Below, piece after piece: positions 26,801-34,544 of a DNA stretch of 64,000 bases; the stretch's first letter is position 1; every line of letters begins with the position of its first letter. Position numbers and translations under genes: made by a program. The notes below the pieces were generated by a model. That model was given only the letters and a program-made list of their open reading frames with translations. It was not told the origin of the DNA and searched no databases. The stretch lies in assembly GCF_900110645.1 (NCBI RefSeq), contig NZ_FOFB01000021.1:51138-115137 (forward strand), written 5' to 3'. The DNA is from Neolewinella agarilytica (lineage in GTDB: Bacteria; Bacteroidota; Bacteroidia; Chitinophagales; Saprospiraceae).

Positions 26801-28491
26801 TGATCAATTCTGATCTCCCCGGTTTTCAAGTTCAAAACCGCGTTGATTTTACTGGTACGACTAATCAGGCGAAGTTTATCGTAATCAATTTCTTCCCGGC
26901 TGGCCTGCACAAAATGAGCCAACTTTGGAAGAAGCTTTACTAAGTCAGTGTCTGCATCGTACAATAAAAAGCCTCTTGACTGAAGATCAAAGAGCAGTGG
27001 CCGGATGTCCGCAACCGTAAAGTTGGGTTTGAATTTTTGAGCAAGGACATTGCCATCAATAAGATCGTTTCCTCCTTCTGGCCCCTGCCGGTAGGCATAG
27101 ATAATATCCAATGGGTTCGAGCGGGCAATATCCCGAACGAAATCATACTCTCTTTCGCTGTAAAACTCTTCACTTTCAAAAATCACATCAGATTTTTCCT
27201 GGAAAGAAACGGTCTTTTTGCCCACCACTACGCTGTCCGCATCCAGGTAGATGTCTAGGTGGTCAGCATAAATGTTCATCCGGTTAAGACTATGGTGAAA
27301 CGGACTCTGATCGGAACTGGATTCCGTGCGGGTAAGGCCCACTATCCGTTCCGGCACGTCAACGCGCATGGTTACACTTGGGTGATAAAGGCTGTCCTCA
27401 CCAATATAAATAGTGGTGGCTACGCCTTGTCCGGCGATTAGTTCTCCCTGTTTAATTGTGAATCGGTCAGCTTCTCCCCGAACGGTTTTGTTTTCCCCTT
27501 CAACTTCAATTTTCAGCGTTACTTGTGATTTCCGGCCCTTGCTCCCGATGGCATACACCGTTGCTCCCCGTAGTTCGAAGTTGCCCATCAGGTCAATCCC
27601 TTCTCCTACGTTCTCTATTTCAACAAAACCATCATCAGAGATAAACTGGGGGTATTCAGAGCCTGCTCTGGCACCACCCTGCTGAATTTTATCGGAGAAG
27701 CTCCCCACCAGTACACTCTCAAAGTATTCGGGATACTGCAGGTGAGCGGAGTCCGCCTTGTAAATCATCCGGTTTACGTTGAGGGAGTAACTTACCAACA
27801 GTGCGAAAATATCTTCTGACAGACCCTGTCGCTGCCAGTCAGTCCTGCCACCTTTCCCCCGGACGGTGCCTTCTGAAAGATCAACCAGCAACTCTGTCTC
27901 CTGAATGGTAAGTGTATCGCTTTTGCCAAAAGCCTTCAACTGCCTGACCGTATCAATTTTCATCATCACTCCCTCGTCGAAGAGAAAATGTGGTGTTCCG
28001 CCCACTACTTCCCATCGTGTTTCTTTTTCAGCAGGTACGAATCTGTTGGCCCGCAAATAGGCTTCTGCCGTTGAAAGCGTTTTAACGATTTTCGCGGTGC
28101 GAACACCTTCGAGCAAGAGTAATTGGTCAAAAGCATCATGGAATTCAACAAATCGCTCCGCTGCCGGACCTTCCAGTCCGCTCAGATTAGCCAGCAGATC
28201 AAGGTACTGCGGAAAGCCATTGGTGGGGCTAATACGCTTTTTAGCCAGGTTAACGGCCGTGGCAGCGATTCTTTTTTGGTGATCTTCGGAGAATCCGCCT
28301 CCAAAGAATACACCGGAGAAATTAGCAAAAGCGTCTTTTGCCGTTTTGTTTCCAGAATCGTTCATGTGTTTCTCCAGCGCTTCGGTGAAGGCCGTCAAAT
28401 CATTGGAAGAAAGGTCAAACTCCGCAAGATTTTGAGAAAATAGTGGTGCCAGCGAAATCAAAAAGAGGCTGGAGATAAGAAAGAAGCGCAT
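23812..28491 (-). CDS. Giant secreted beta-rich protein of unknown function (1559 residues)
   Basis: Signal peptide (LISLAPLFSQ), then about 250 mostly helical residues, then more than 1000 residues of repeating beta-strand modules (e.g. EIYAGGMVFTGKDFHFNYDP, GTMNLDASSKTLLFDGYAKI). A Pro/Glu-rich linker near PEPTPDPEPETEKEK precedes a C-terminal alpha/beta part. The runs of short strands with turn residues recall OstA/LptA-like beta-taco or AsmA-like proteins, but I see no decisive motif. Nine bp downstream of prmA on the same strand, so probably co-transcribed. The size and signal peptide suggest a cell-envelope role. Confidence 0.88.
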   Translation of the reverse strand: MRFFLISSLFLISLAPLFSQNLAEFDLSSNDLTAFTEALEKHMNDSGNKTAKDAFANFSGVFFGGGFSEDHQKRIAATAVNLAKKRISPTNGFPQYLDLLANLSGLEGPAAERFVEFHDAFDQLLLLEGVRTAKIVKTLSTAEAYLRANRFVPAEKETRWEVVGGTPHFLFDEGVMMKIDTVRQLKAFGKSDTLTIQETELLVDLSEGTVRGKGGRTDWQRQGLSEDIFALLVSYSLNVNRMIYKADSAHLQYPEYFESVLVGSFSDKIQQGGARAGSEYPQFISDDGFVEIENVGEGIDLMGNFELRGATVYAIGSKGRKSQVTLKIEVEGENKTVRGEADRFTIKQGELIAGQGVATTIYIGEDSLYHPSVTMRVDVPERIVGLTRTESSSDQSPFHHSLNRMNIYADHLDIYLDADSVVVGKKTVSFQEKSDVIFESEEFYSEREYDFVRDIARSNPLDIIYAYRQGPEGGNDLIDGNVLAQKFKPNFTVADIRPLLFDLQSRGFLLYDADTDLVKLLPKLAHFVQASREEIDYDKLRLISRTSKINAVLNLKTGEIRIDQVQPVQFNREKQIAIKPLGDQLIVRGNRDFDFSGEIYAGGMVFTGKDFHFNYDPYYIKMDSVRYFDLFLPVDDIIGEGMERQSTGSRIEHLSGYLLIDAPKNKSGTEDIAYFPSLQTKSPSYIYYDRADSSAHYSRDSFYFELAPFSLNGMDSLLAGEVELKGQLNSGGIFPNFEESLTIQEDGSLGFITETEAGGQSTYGNRGKYEGEIVLSNRGLEGKGKLNYLEAEIESEDLSFQLDRTTASARSFALEEKVTGAREVPQVRGTEVNIEFKPYGDSLVVNSVKDAPFEMFTSNEHSFDGGLVLTPEALKGNGRLDWPAANMSSKDMDFSTFGASADTASVGIKSLESDDRLALRTSNVKANIDFETQVASFENNSTELSTALPYNQFKTSIDRFDWDMAGGNITFQAEIGKNRFTSTHPDQDELTFTGTEATYDINTSILDVEGVPFIMAADAKIFPGDGKVKVDPGAKIEELTNARIVADTLNEYHVINKATVQLLGRKEYRASGFYEYNVGPHTQEVELQEIIGTRIGKGKRGEKATATRATATINEGTTFYVDNKTRFYGTMNLDASSKTLLFDGYAKIEADKFPGARWFTVRSEGDKKDLTLAIRSPKDRDGVPLFTGIYLSKPRRRVYPSMVEILDFRKDHPILDANGLVNYDEENDVFSFGDSLRIFNPDHIGGNLMKFDNANGTISGDGELGLGGRLKYISMKSYGSIAMDMPSQARGGVEADPEPTPDPEPETEKEKSDSPNNMFLLEEEVKPKEDTPASGVGAEITIDAPIEEAYPDVVIKAMTAIDLVFPDKLVNMMATDLVSGAYAAPGLNLVTDAKFYKAGLKTLFPAGKDLETAEASLAAGVLNVPRKINEHTFLFSQLNMKWSTDYQSFVTTEKYSGLASIRGNQISKMLEVHAEVKMPSGGDDRLYIYIKSPSELYYFFGFKDGILNVVSNNTQFMNELEGMKAKDMVMKMKDGETYEILPVSPGTAQTFLRRVESAF

Positions 28492-28500
28492 GCAAGCGGT

Positions 28501-29322
28501 TTAATCACGGGTAAAAACGAAAGCTCGCCAATCCTCCCGGCTACGGGTTTCCTGGTGAGCAAAACCAAGTTCCACAAGGCGGGAAACGAGTAATTGTTCG
28601 TCCTGAGCCAGAATGCCACTGAAAAGAACAGTGCCGCCTGGCTTCAGGCGCTGATATAACGCCGCCGAAGTGTCCAAAATTACGTTTCGGTTAATGTTTG
28701 CCAGAATGAGATCGTATGGGGATTCAGCAGGCACATCCTTTAGCTCTCCCAACACCACATTATGCAGTTCCACGCCGTTCGTCTGGGCGTTCTCGGCGGT
28801 ACTCTCTGCCGAAGGAGGCTCAATATCGACTGCATCAACGTCTCCGGCTCCCAGGCGTTTGGCTAAAATGGCCAACACTCCCGTTCCGGAACCGTAATCC
28901 AGTACCCTGAGCCCCTTCATCGACTGTTCAAATATTAACTCACACATCATGTAGGTTGTAGCATGATGACCGGTGCCAAAAGCCATTTTAGGCGTTATGA
29001 TCAGCTCCTGTTCAACGGATGGATCCGCTTCATGAAAGTCCGCCCGGATGAGCAAACGGTTACCTACCCGAATGGGTGAGAAATTACTCTCCCATTCTTC
29101 ATTCCAGTTCCTCTCCGGCATAGCTTCCCATCTGTAATCAAAGGAAAACTGCGCTTTGAGCTCATCTAATGCTTTAACCCACTCTTCGTGGCGTTCGGCT
29201 TCGGCAAACGCCAGCAGACCAGCATCGGTTTCCTGAAAGCTGTCAAATCCGGCCTCACTAAGAAATGCCACCAGAATGGGGTGCAATTCCGGATCATTAT
29301 CAAGGGTATACTGATGAAACAA
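28501..29322 (-). CDS. prmA: Ribosomal protein L11 methyltransferase
   Basis: 273 residues. N-terminal substrate domain, then the PrmA signature ITPKMAFGTGHHATTYMMCE, SAM motif I VLDYGSGTGVLAILAKRLGA, and the NPPY-equivalent LILANINRNVILD. This enzyme trimethylates ribosomal protein L11 in the cytoplasm. The start codon appears to be TTG: an in-frame stop lies a few codons upstream and no ATG fits the family N-terminus. Followed after 9 bp by the giant secreted protein gene. Confidence 0.92.
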   Translation of the reverse strand: MFHQYTLDNDPELHPILVAFLSEAGFDSFQETDAGLLAFAEAERHEEWVKALDELKAQFSFDYRWEAMPERNWNEEWESNFSPIRVGNRLLIRADFHEADPSVEQELIITPKMAFGTGHHATTYMMCELIFEQSMKGLRVLDYGSGTGVLAILAKRLGAGDVDAVDIEPPSAESTAENAQTNGVELHNVVLGELKDVPAESPYDLILANINRNVILDTSAALYQRLKPGGTVLFSGILAQDEQLLVSRLVELGFAHQETRSREDWRAFVFTRD

Positions 29323-29409
29323 AGCAGAGTGGTTTTAAGAGAACATAAAAGAAGGGTTCCAGCAGCGGATGCTAAAGAACACAAACACAGACTTAAAAAG
29401 GGGATGCGG

Positions 29410-30708
29410 TTACTTGGTTCGGCCGCTGAGGTAATCCAGAGCAATATTGGTGTAAATCTCCACACCAAGCCTCAGGCCCCGGTCATCGACCCGAAAATCA
29501 GGGGTATGATGCCCGGGTGCATCCGCCCGGTTCATTGCCGGATCCATGCCACCCAGAAAAACAAACAGGCTGGGCACCTTGGCTGCGTAGTAAGAAAAGT
29601 CTTCCGCACCAGTGATCGGCCGCACGAGATTAACGTTGTCTTCGCCGGCGGTGGCTACCACTGCAGGCATCAGCCTGCGGGTAATCTCCGGATCGTTGTA
29701 CGTAATGAGCGTCCCGTCCTGTATTTCAACGATGGCCTCCGCACCACTGGACTCGGCAATGCTGGTGGCTGTTTTTTTAATCCGTTCAAAAACCTCCGCT
29801 TTCATCTTACGGTCTAACGTACGGATGGTACCAATCATGGTTACCTCATTGGGGATGATGTTGTTCCTTACCCCACCTTCAATTTTACCGACGGTAATAA
29901 CGACGGGTTCTTTAGTCAGATCCATCTGCCGGGAGACGATCGTTTGCAAGCCCAGGATAATCTGGGCCGCCGCAACAACGGGGTCAACGGAAGCCCAGGG
30001 AGCAGAACCGTGCGCCTGCTTTCCCTTCACGGTGATTTTGAAAGGATTAGAAGCAGCCATCGCGCCGCCCGGCTTGTAGTTAACCTGGCCTACCGGCGTC
30101 TGAGAATTGATGTGAATTCCGAAAGCCGTTTCAATCTTATAGTCATCAAAGATGCCTTCTTCCACGATCATTTTTGCGCCACCACCTTCTTCTTTGGGGG
30201 CGCCTTCTTCGGCCGGCTGAAAGATGAAGACGACCGTGCCGGCAATTTCTGCTTTCCGCGCAGAGAGAATTTCCGCCGCGCCCATCAGCATGGCCACGTG
30301 AGTATCATGACCGCAGGCGTGCATGACGCCAACATCTTTCCCGAGGTAAGTTGTTTTTACCTTACTGGCATAAGGCAGGTCAACCTTTTCAATTACGGGC
30401 AATGCATCCATGTCAGCCCGCAGAGCGATAACGCCACCAGGCTTATCTCCCTTCAGGATGCCAATGACGCCCGTGTAAGCTACGCCAGTGCGCACTTCCA
30501 TTCCGAGGGCCTTCAGGTGTTTTTCAACGTACTTCGCCGTTTCAAACTCCCGGTTACTGAGTTCCGGGTTTTCGTGCAGGTGGTGCCGCCACTCGATAAC
30601 TTTGTCTTCAATGCTGGCCGAAGCCTTCCTGGTAGCTTCGTAGTTGACCGACTGAGCACTGACCAAAGCTGACAGAACAATGGCCACGGATAAGAGAAGA
30701 TATTTCAT
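29410..30708 (-). CDS. Secreted M20-family amidohydrolase
   Basis: About 432 residues from the ATG at 30708. It begins with a signal peptide (KYLLLSVAIVLSALVSAQ), which decides this start over the upstream in-frame ATG. Metal and catalytic motifs of the M20D (IAA-amino acid hydrolase/hippuricase-like) group are ALRADMDALPV, MHACGHDTHVAMLMGAAE, FIFQPAEEG, GAEDFSYYA and PGHHTPDFRVD. It likely hydrolyses N-acylated amino acids or peptides outside the cytoplasm. It stands alone on its strand. Confidence 0.92.
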   Translation of the reverse strand: MKYLLLSVAIVLSALVSAQSVNYEATRKASASIEDKVIEWRHHLHENPELSNREFETAKYVEKHLKALGMEVRTGVAYTGVIGILKGDKPGGVIALRADMDALPVIEKVDLPYASKVKTTYLGKDVGVMHACGHDTHVAMLMGAAEILSARKAEIAGTVVFIFQPAEEGAPKEEGGGAKMIVEEGIFDDYKIETAFGIHINSQTPVGQVNYKPGGAMAASNPFKITVKGKQAHGSAPWASVDPVVAAAQIILGLQTIVSRQMDLTKEPVVITVGKIEGGVRNNIIPNEVTMIGTIRTLDRKMKAEVFERIKKTATSIAESSGAEAIVEIQDGTLITYNDPEITRRLMPAVVATAGEDNVNLVRPITGAEDFSYYAAKVPSLFVFLGGMDPAMNRADAPGHHTPDFRVDDRGLRLGVEIYTNIALDYLSGRTK

Positions 30709-31019
30709 GTTGGTTGGTTTTCTGGCGGAAAGATAGTGTTTCAAAATTCGTTTAACCTCCCCTGCCCGTTAACCTTCCCTGCACCTGCGGCCGCGCCTGA
30801 ACCCTTCGTAGGGCTTCGCCACCTTTTTGTCATTAAAAGCCAGGGGTCGAACAAATAACTTTTAAGGGAGCTTTAAGAATCAAACTACGCCTTCCTGCGT
30901 TAAACGAAAAACCAACTTATCGTCGGCCACCTTCCGTAAAGCGGTCAGGGCCTGCGTAAACATTGAAGATTGCGAAGAACATTCCTTTTCTTTGCAGCCA
31001 TTCTAATCAAACTACAGAA
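30709..31019. other. 311-bp intergenic region between divergent genes
   Basis: Contains one dispersed motif copy (30779-30797) and, near 30987-30994, CTTTGC-type sequence that could serve the S8 protease promoter. No gene is seen; the short upstream extension of the protease frame is not supported. Confidence 0.6.
30779..30797 (+). repeat. Dispersed motif copy
   Basis: CTGCACCTGCGGCCGCGCC, about 70 bp upstream of the M20 amidohydrolase gene. Confidence 0.8.
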
Positions 31020-32645
31020 ATGAAACAGATTCTCATTTTAGCCCTCGCCTTTATGGTTACGGGTCTTAGCGCCCAAATGGAAACCCCTAAGAACTGGTGG
31101 GACCTGGACCGGACAGACGATAGCTTTCCCGGAGTAAGCGCCAAGAAAGCCCACGATTACCTGGCGGGCAAGACCAGCCAAAAGGTGGTCGTTGCCGTTA
31201 TCGACTCTGGCGTCGATGTGGAGCATGAAGACCTGAAGGACATTATTTGGACCAACCCGGGCGAGATTGCCGGCAATGGCATCGATGACGATAACAACGG
31301 CTATGTCGACGATATGCACGGCTGGAACTTCATCGGTGGTAAAGACGGACAAAACGTCAACTACGAAAACCTGGAAATCGTACGGCTCTACAATACCTAC
31401 CACAAGAAGTACAATAATCGTAACCGTGATGGCTTGAGTAAGGCCGAGAAAGCAGAGTACGATGCCTACAAAGAGTACGAAACGATCATCGATGAAAAGA
31501 TAGAAAGTCTTGCTCCTACCTACGCGCAGTACACTGCTATTATGGACGGGCTCGAGGGCATCATCAAGGCCACCGGTAAAAAAGTGGAAGACGTAACGGC
31601 GGAAGACGTTGCGGCCATCGAAACCAAAGATATGGCGACTACCCAGATCAAGGGAATCATCGCCAACCAGGCAGCTCAGGGTAATTCCGTGGCTGATCTG
31701 CACGGTGAGCTGGAAGGCGCACTGAACTACTTCAAGAGCCAGGTGGAGTTCAACTACAATAAAGACTTTGACGCTCGTGACATCGTAGGTGACAACCCCG
31801 GCAACCTCGACGACCGTAATTATGGTAACAACGAGGTGGAAGGCCCTGACGCTGGTCATGGTACACACGTGGCCGGTATTATTGCTGCGGTGCGCGACAA
31901 CAACATCGGTGTCAATGGCGTAGGCGGAGCCAACGTCGAGATCATGTCTATCCGTACCGTACCTAACGGTGATGAGCGGGACAAGGACGTCGCCAATGCC
32001 ATCCGCTACGCCGTTGACAATGGCGCTTCGGTCATCAACATGAGCTTCGGTAAAGGTTACAGCCCTTACAAGAAAGCCGTGGATGCGGCCATGAAGTACG
32101 CGGAGAAGAACGACGTGCTGCTGGTGCACGCCGCCGGAAACGACGGTAAGATGCTGACGCTGACCAACAACTACCCTAACGACACCTACCTTGGCAAAAA
32201 GAAGACCATCAAGACTTACATCACCGTAGGTGCTTCCAGTGCTTCTTACGATGAGAGCCTGCCCGCCAGCTTCTCTAACTACAATAAGAAGATGGTCGAT
32301 GTATTTGCTCCGGGCCGTGGCATCTACTCCACCACACCGGGTGATGAGTACGAAAGCAACAGCGGTACGTCAATGGCAGCACCGATGGTAGCGGGTATCG
32401 CGGCTTTGCTGCGCAGCTACTTCCCTGACCTGAAGGCGAAGCAAGTTCGGGAGATCATTCTCGAATCTGCCATCCCCGTCAATCTGCAGGTTACCAAGCC
32501 AGGGTCAGAAGAAACCATCAGCTTTGCGGATCTTTCCGCTACCGGTGGCCTGGCCAACGCCTACACTGCCGTGAAAATGGCAGAAAGAACCAAAGGCAAG
32601 AAGAAGAAAGTGGCTAAGCGTGATGAAGCGCTGAAGATGTACTAA
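31020..32645 (+). CDS. Secreted subtilisin-like S8 serine peptidase with a large insert
   Basis: 541 residues from the ATG at 31020, chosen because it opens a signal peptide (KQILILALAFMVTGLSAQ). Catalytic triad: Asp62 (VAVIDSGVDVEHED), His280 (AGHGTHVAGI) and Ser451 (SGTSMAAPMVAG). The Asp-His gap of about 218 residues is far longer than in classical subtilisins. The insert (105-260) is charged and helical (KAEKAEYDAYKEYE). The C-terminus is short and basic (KGKKKKVAKRD). Probably a secreted or periplasmic protease. A strong terminator follows. Confidence 0.93.
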   Translation: MKQILILALAFMVTGLSAQMETPKNWWDLDRTDDSFPGVSAKKAHDYLAGKTSQKVVVAVIDSGVDVEHEDLKDIIWTNPGEIAGNGIDDDNNGYVDDMHGWNFIGGKDGQNVNYENLEIVRLYNTYHKKYNNRNRDGLSKAEKAEYDAYKEYETIIDEKIESLAPTYAQYTAIMDGLEGIIKATGKKVEDVTAEDVAAIETKDMATTQIKGIIANQAAQGNSVADLHGELEGALNYFKSQVEFNYNKDFDARDIVGDNPGNLDDRNYGNNEVEGPDAGHGTHVAGIIAAVRDNNIGVNGVGGANVEIMSIRTVPNGDERDKDVANAIRYAVDNGASVINMSFGKGYSPYKKAVDAAMKYAEKNDVLLVHAAGNDGKMLTLTNNYPNDTYLGKKKTIKTYITVGASSASYDESLPASFSNYNKKMVDVFAPGRGIYSTTPGDEYESNSGTSMAAPMVAGIAALLRSYFPDLKAKQVREIILESAIPVNLQVTKPGSEETISFADLSATGGLANAYTAVKMAERTKGKKKKVAKRDEALKMY

Positions 32646-32674
32646 ACGTCATCTTCTAAGGATCACTATTCACT

Positions 32675-32736
32675 AGCGATCAACGATCAGTATTGGGGCG
32701 ACAAGACCCGGGAGCTGATCGTTGATCGCTTTTTTT
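32675..32736 (+). terminator. Rho-independent terminator of the S8 gene
   Basis: A 16-bp perfect stem (AGCGATCAACGATCAG, 32675-32690, with its complement at 32715-32730) followed by six or more T. A dispersed motif copy begins 3 bases after it. Confidence 0.92.
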
Positions 32737-32738
32737 GT

Positions 32739-32759
32739 GCGCTCACCGCAGGTGCAAAG
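32739..32759 (-). repeat. Dispersed motif copy
   Basis: The reverse strand reads TTGCACCTGCG, spacer GTGA, then GCGCA (last base off consensus). It abuts the S8 terminator. Confidence 0.7.
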
Positions 32760-32831
32760 GGAAAGATTAAGGAGCAGAGGGCTGCACCTCCTTTGTCACT
32801 TTACCCGAAGGCAAGCATGGCGGTCAGCGTT

Positions 32832-33293
32832 TTACTTATTCTGCTTCATCATCAATTCCGTCGCAACTTCCGTCCCGACTTTCTCGCCGTACTTGCGGCC
32901 AACCTCCGTTGTTTTCAGCAGAAGGTCCGTTTGTTTTTCGATCATGCTTTGGGTCATCGGGTCCATCTGGTAGCGCAGCAGGTGGTCAATTTCTGCTTCC
33001 GTGAACGTGTCCATGTAAGCCTTTTTGAATTCAGGCAGCAAATCACTGTACCCCGTGGTTTTGACCCGTTTAAGGAAGGCATCAAAAAAGCCCGGAGGAA
33101 CTTGTGCGGCAATCGGGGAATTCTTTTGTGCTTCGATCTGCTGCTCAACGGATTTAACGAATGCACCGGCCTGATTAGTGAGCTCCAGGAGCTTGTCCAC
33201 TTTTTCAGATTTAGTTCCGCTGAGGGCAACGGGTTTGGTGACTGTACAGCTGGCCAAAAGAAAGGACAGGAGAAGTAGGGGAAGGTATTTCAT
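32832..33293 (-). CDS. DUF2059 lipoprotein
   Basis: 153 residues with a lipoprotein signal (LLLLSFLLASC). The mature part contains the DUF2059 pattern: KVDKLLELTNQAGAFV near the start, a central helix ending PPGFFDAFLKR, and LLPEFKKAYMDTFTEAEIDHLLRYQMDP. The family is common in Gram-negative bacteria and of unknown function, predicted periplasmic. The gene is convergent with the S8 protease, and its 5' side faces a hairpin element at 33349-33471. Confidence 0.85.
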   Translation of the reverse strand: MKYLPLLLLSFLLASCTVTKPVALSGTKSEKVDKLLELTNQAGAFVKSVEQQIEAQKNSPIAAQVPPGFFDAFLKRVKTTGYSDLLPEFKKAYMDTFTEAEIDHLLRYQMDPMTQSMIEKQTDLLLKTTEVGRKYGEKVGTEVATELMMKQNK

Positions 33294-33348
33294 GGGGTGA
33301 AGATAAGGGTTGAGAAGCGGTTTTCTGCTCCTTACCTCAGGGTAATAG

Positions 33349-33477
33349 TAAGCTTCACGCAGGGACGCTCGAAGGTCGCTCCGCGACGCTACGAGGTCAC
33401 TTGAGCCGGGCTAAGCGGACCTCGAAGCGTCCTGAAAGGACCTTCGAGCGTCCACGTTACCCGAGCTTGCGATTGCC
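33349..33477. mobile_element. MITE-like hairpin element, copy 1
   Basis: The core 33362-33453 has perfect 15-bp arms (33363-33377 GGACGCTCGAAGGTC; 33439-33453 its complement) and a nested inner stem GAGGTC/GACCTC. Outer partial inverted ends (AAGCT near 33350, AGCTT near 33468) widen it. A 13-bp direct repeat CTGCTCCTTACCT stands on both sides (33325-33337 and 33478-33490), as a target-site duplication would. A second copy lies at 43158-43280. Confidence 0.65.
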
Positions 33478-33485
33478 CTGCTCCT

Positions 33486-33493
33486 TACCTTTA
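33486..33493 (+). promoter_or_regulatory. Possible -7 box of the GDPD gene, leaderless geometry
   Basis: TACCTTTA ends 6 bases before the ATG at 33500. It lies partly in the right-hand direct repeat of the hairpin element, so the element's insertion may have placed or duplicated this promoter (a second copy of CTTACCT lies at 33331). Confidence 0.3.
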
Positions 33494-33499
33494 CCCTAT

Positions 33500-34432
33500 A
33501 TGTATCTCCGATTCCTGCTCCCTTTACTTTTCCTTTGCACCTGCGCTCCGTCGCCCCAGACTGATCAGGAAAAGGAAGTAACACCCCCATCAACTATGCC
33601 TGCAACCTCCTTAATCGACTGGCAGGGGCACCGTGGCTGCCGCGGTCTGCTACCTGAAAACACCATTCCGGCCTTTCTGCGGGCCCTGTCTTACCCCGAA
33701 GTAAAAACGCTGGAACTTGACGTTGTCATTTCGGCCGATAGGCGGGTAATTGTCAGCCATGAGCCCTGGATGTCTGCCGAGATCTGTCTCGGGCCCGACG
33801 GAAACAAACTTTCTGAAGCCGAGGCTGATCGGATAAAGATCATGGACCTCACCGCAGTAGAAATAGAAGCCTACGATTGCGGGCAACTCCCCCACCCCCG
33901 CTTCCCCCAGCAGGCCAAACGGCCTGCCACCAAGCCCACCCTCGCCGCCGTTTTCGCCGCCGTTGACCGCTACTGCGTACAGAACAAACGGTCCTCTCCG
34001 CGCTACAATATTGAACTGAAGTATGAGGCGGAACACGAAGGGGTGTATGTCCCCAATCGTTCGACCTTCGTTGACCTGGTGCTCGAAGACCTTGACGCCT
34101 GGAACCACCCGGAACTCGTTACCTTACAGTGCTTTGACCCGCCCACGCTGCGGGTTATTCACGACAAACGGCCCGAGATTCAACTCGCTTATCTGGACGA
34201 ATTCCCCGGCGGGCTGAAGGAAAAAATGGACGCCATTGGCTTCGTTCCGCCAATTTACAGCCCTTATGAAATTCACGTTGATGAGGCGCTGATGACAGAA
34301 GCCCACGAACTCAATATGCAGGTGGTGCCCTGGACGGTAAATGATGCTGCCCGCATGAAAGAACTTCTGGCGCTGGGCGTTAATGGAATCATCACGGATT
34401 ACCCCGACCGGATAGCGGAAGCTTTGCAGTAA
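33500..34432 (+). CDS. Glycerophosphodiester phosphodiesterase lipoprotein
   Basis: About 310 residues from the ATG at 33500 (MYLRFLLPLLFLCTCAPS), which gives a lipoprotein signal peptide with Cys in the lipobox. The upstream in-frame ATG would start inside a repeat element and bury the signal, so it is rejected. GDPD motifs: WQGHRGCRGLLPENT, the metal pair in LELDVVISADRRVIVSHEP, and the closing VVPWTVNDAARM and GVNGIITDYPD. It hydrolyses glycerophosphodiesters to glycerol-3-phosphate and alcohols, likely at the periplasmic face. The lipobox codons coincide with a partial dispersed motif. Confidence 0.9.
   Translation: MYLRFLLPLLFLCTCAPSPQTDQEKEVTPPSTMPATSLIDWQGHRGCRGLLPENTIPAFLRALSYPEVKTLELDVVISADRRVIVSHEPWMSAEICLGPDGNKLSEAEADRIKIMDLTAVEIEAYDCGQLPHPRFPQQAKRPATKPTLAAVFAAVDRYCVQNKRSSPRYNIELKYEAEHEGVYVPNRSTFVDLVLEDLDAWNHPELVTLQCFDPPTLRVIHDKRPEIQLAYLDEFPGGLKEKMDAIGFVPPIYSPYEIHVDEALMTEAHELNMQVVPWTVNDAARMKELLALGVNGIITDYPDRIAEALQ
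33534..33555 (+). repeat. Dispersed motif, partial match in coding DNA
   Basis: TTGCACCTGCG is intact, but the 3' half is extended (CTCCGTCGCC). It encodes the lipobox LCTCAPS of the GDPD protein, so it may be a chance overlap. Confidence 0.4.
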
Positions 34433-34544
34433 GTGTCGATCTTTCGGTAGTAATGGTAGAATGACAACTCACCGCAGGGAAATTGATCAATAAATACACC
34501 TAACTTTTAGTTTTCTACTTACCCTTTTCCAATAAACAACTTAG

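Noticed and set aside
31038..32129. A 363-residue open frame antisense to the S8 protease
   Set aside because: The protease frame carries an intact triad; the antisense product is a Val/Asp-rich shadow.
33401..33499. Upstream start of the GDPD protein inside the hairpin element
   Set aside because: It would bury the lipoprotein signal; the ATG at 33500 gives a proper lipobox.
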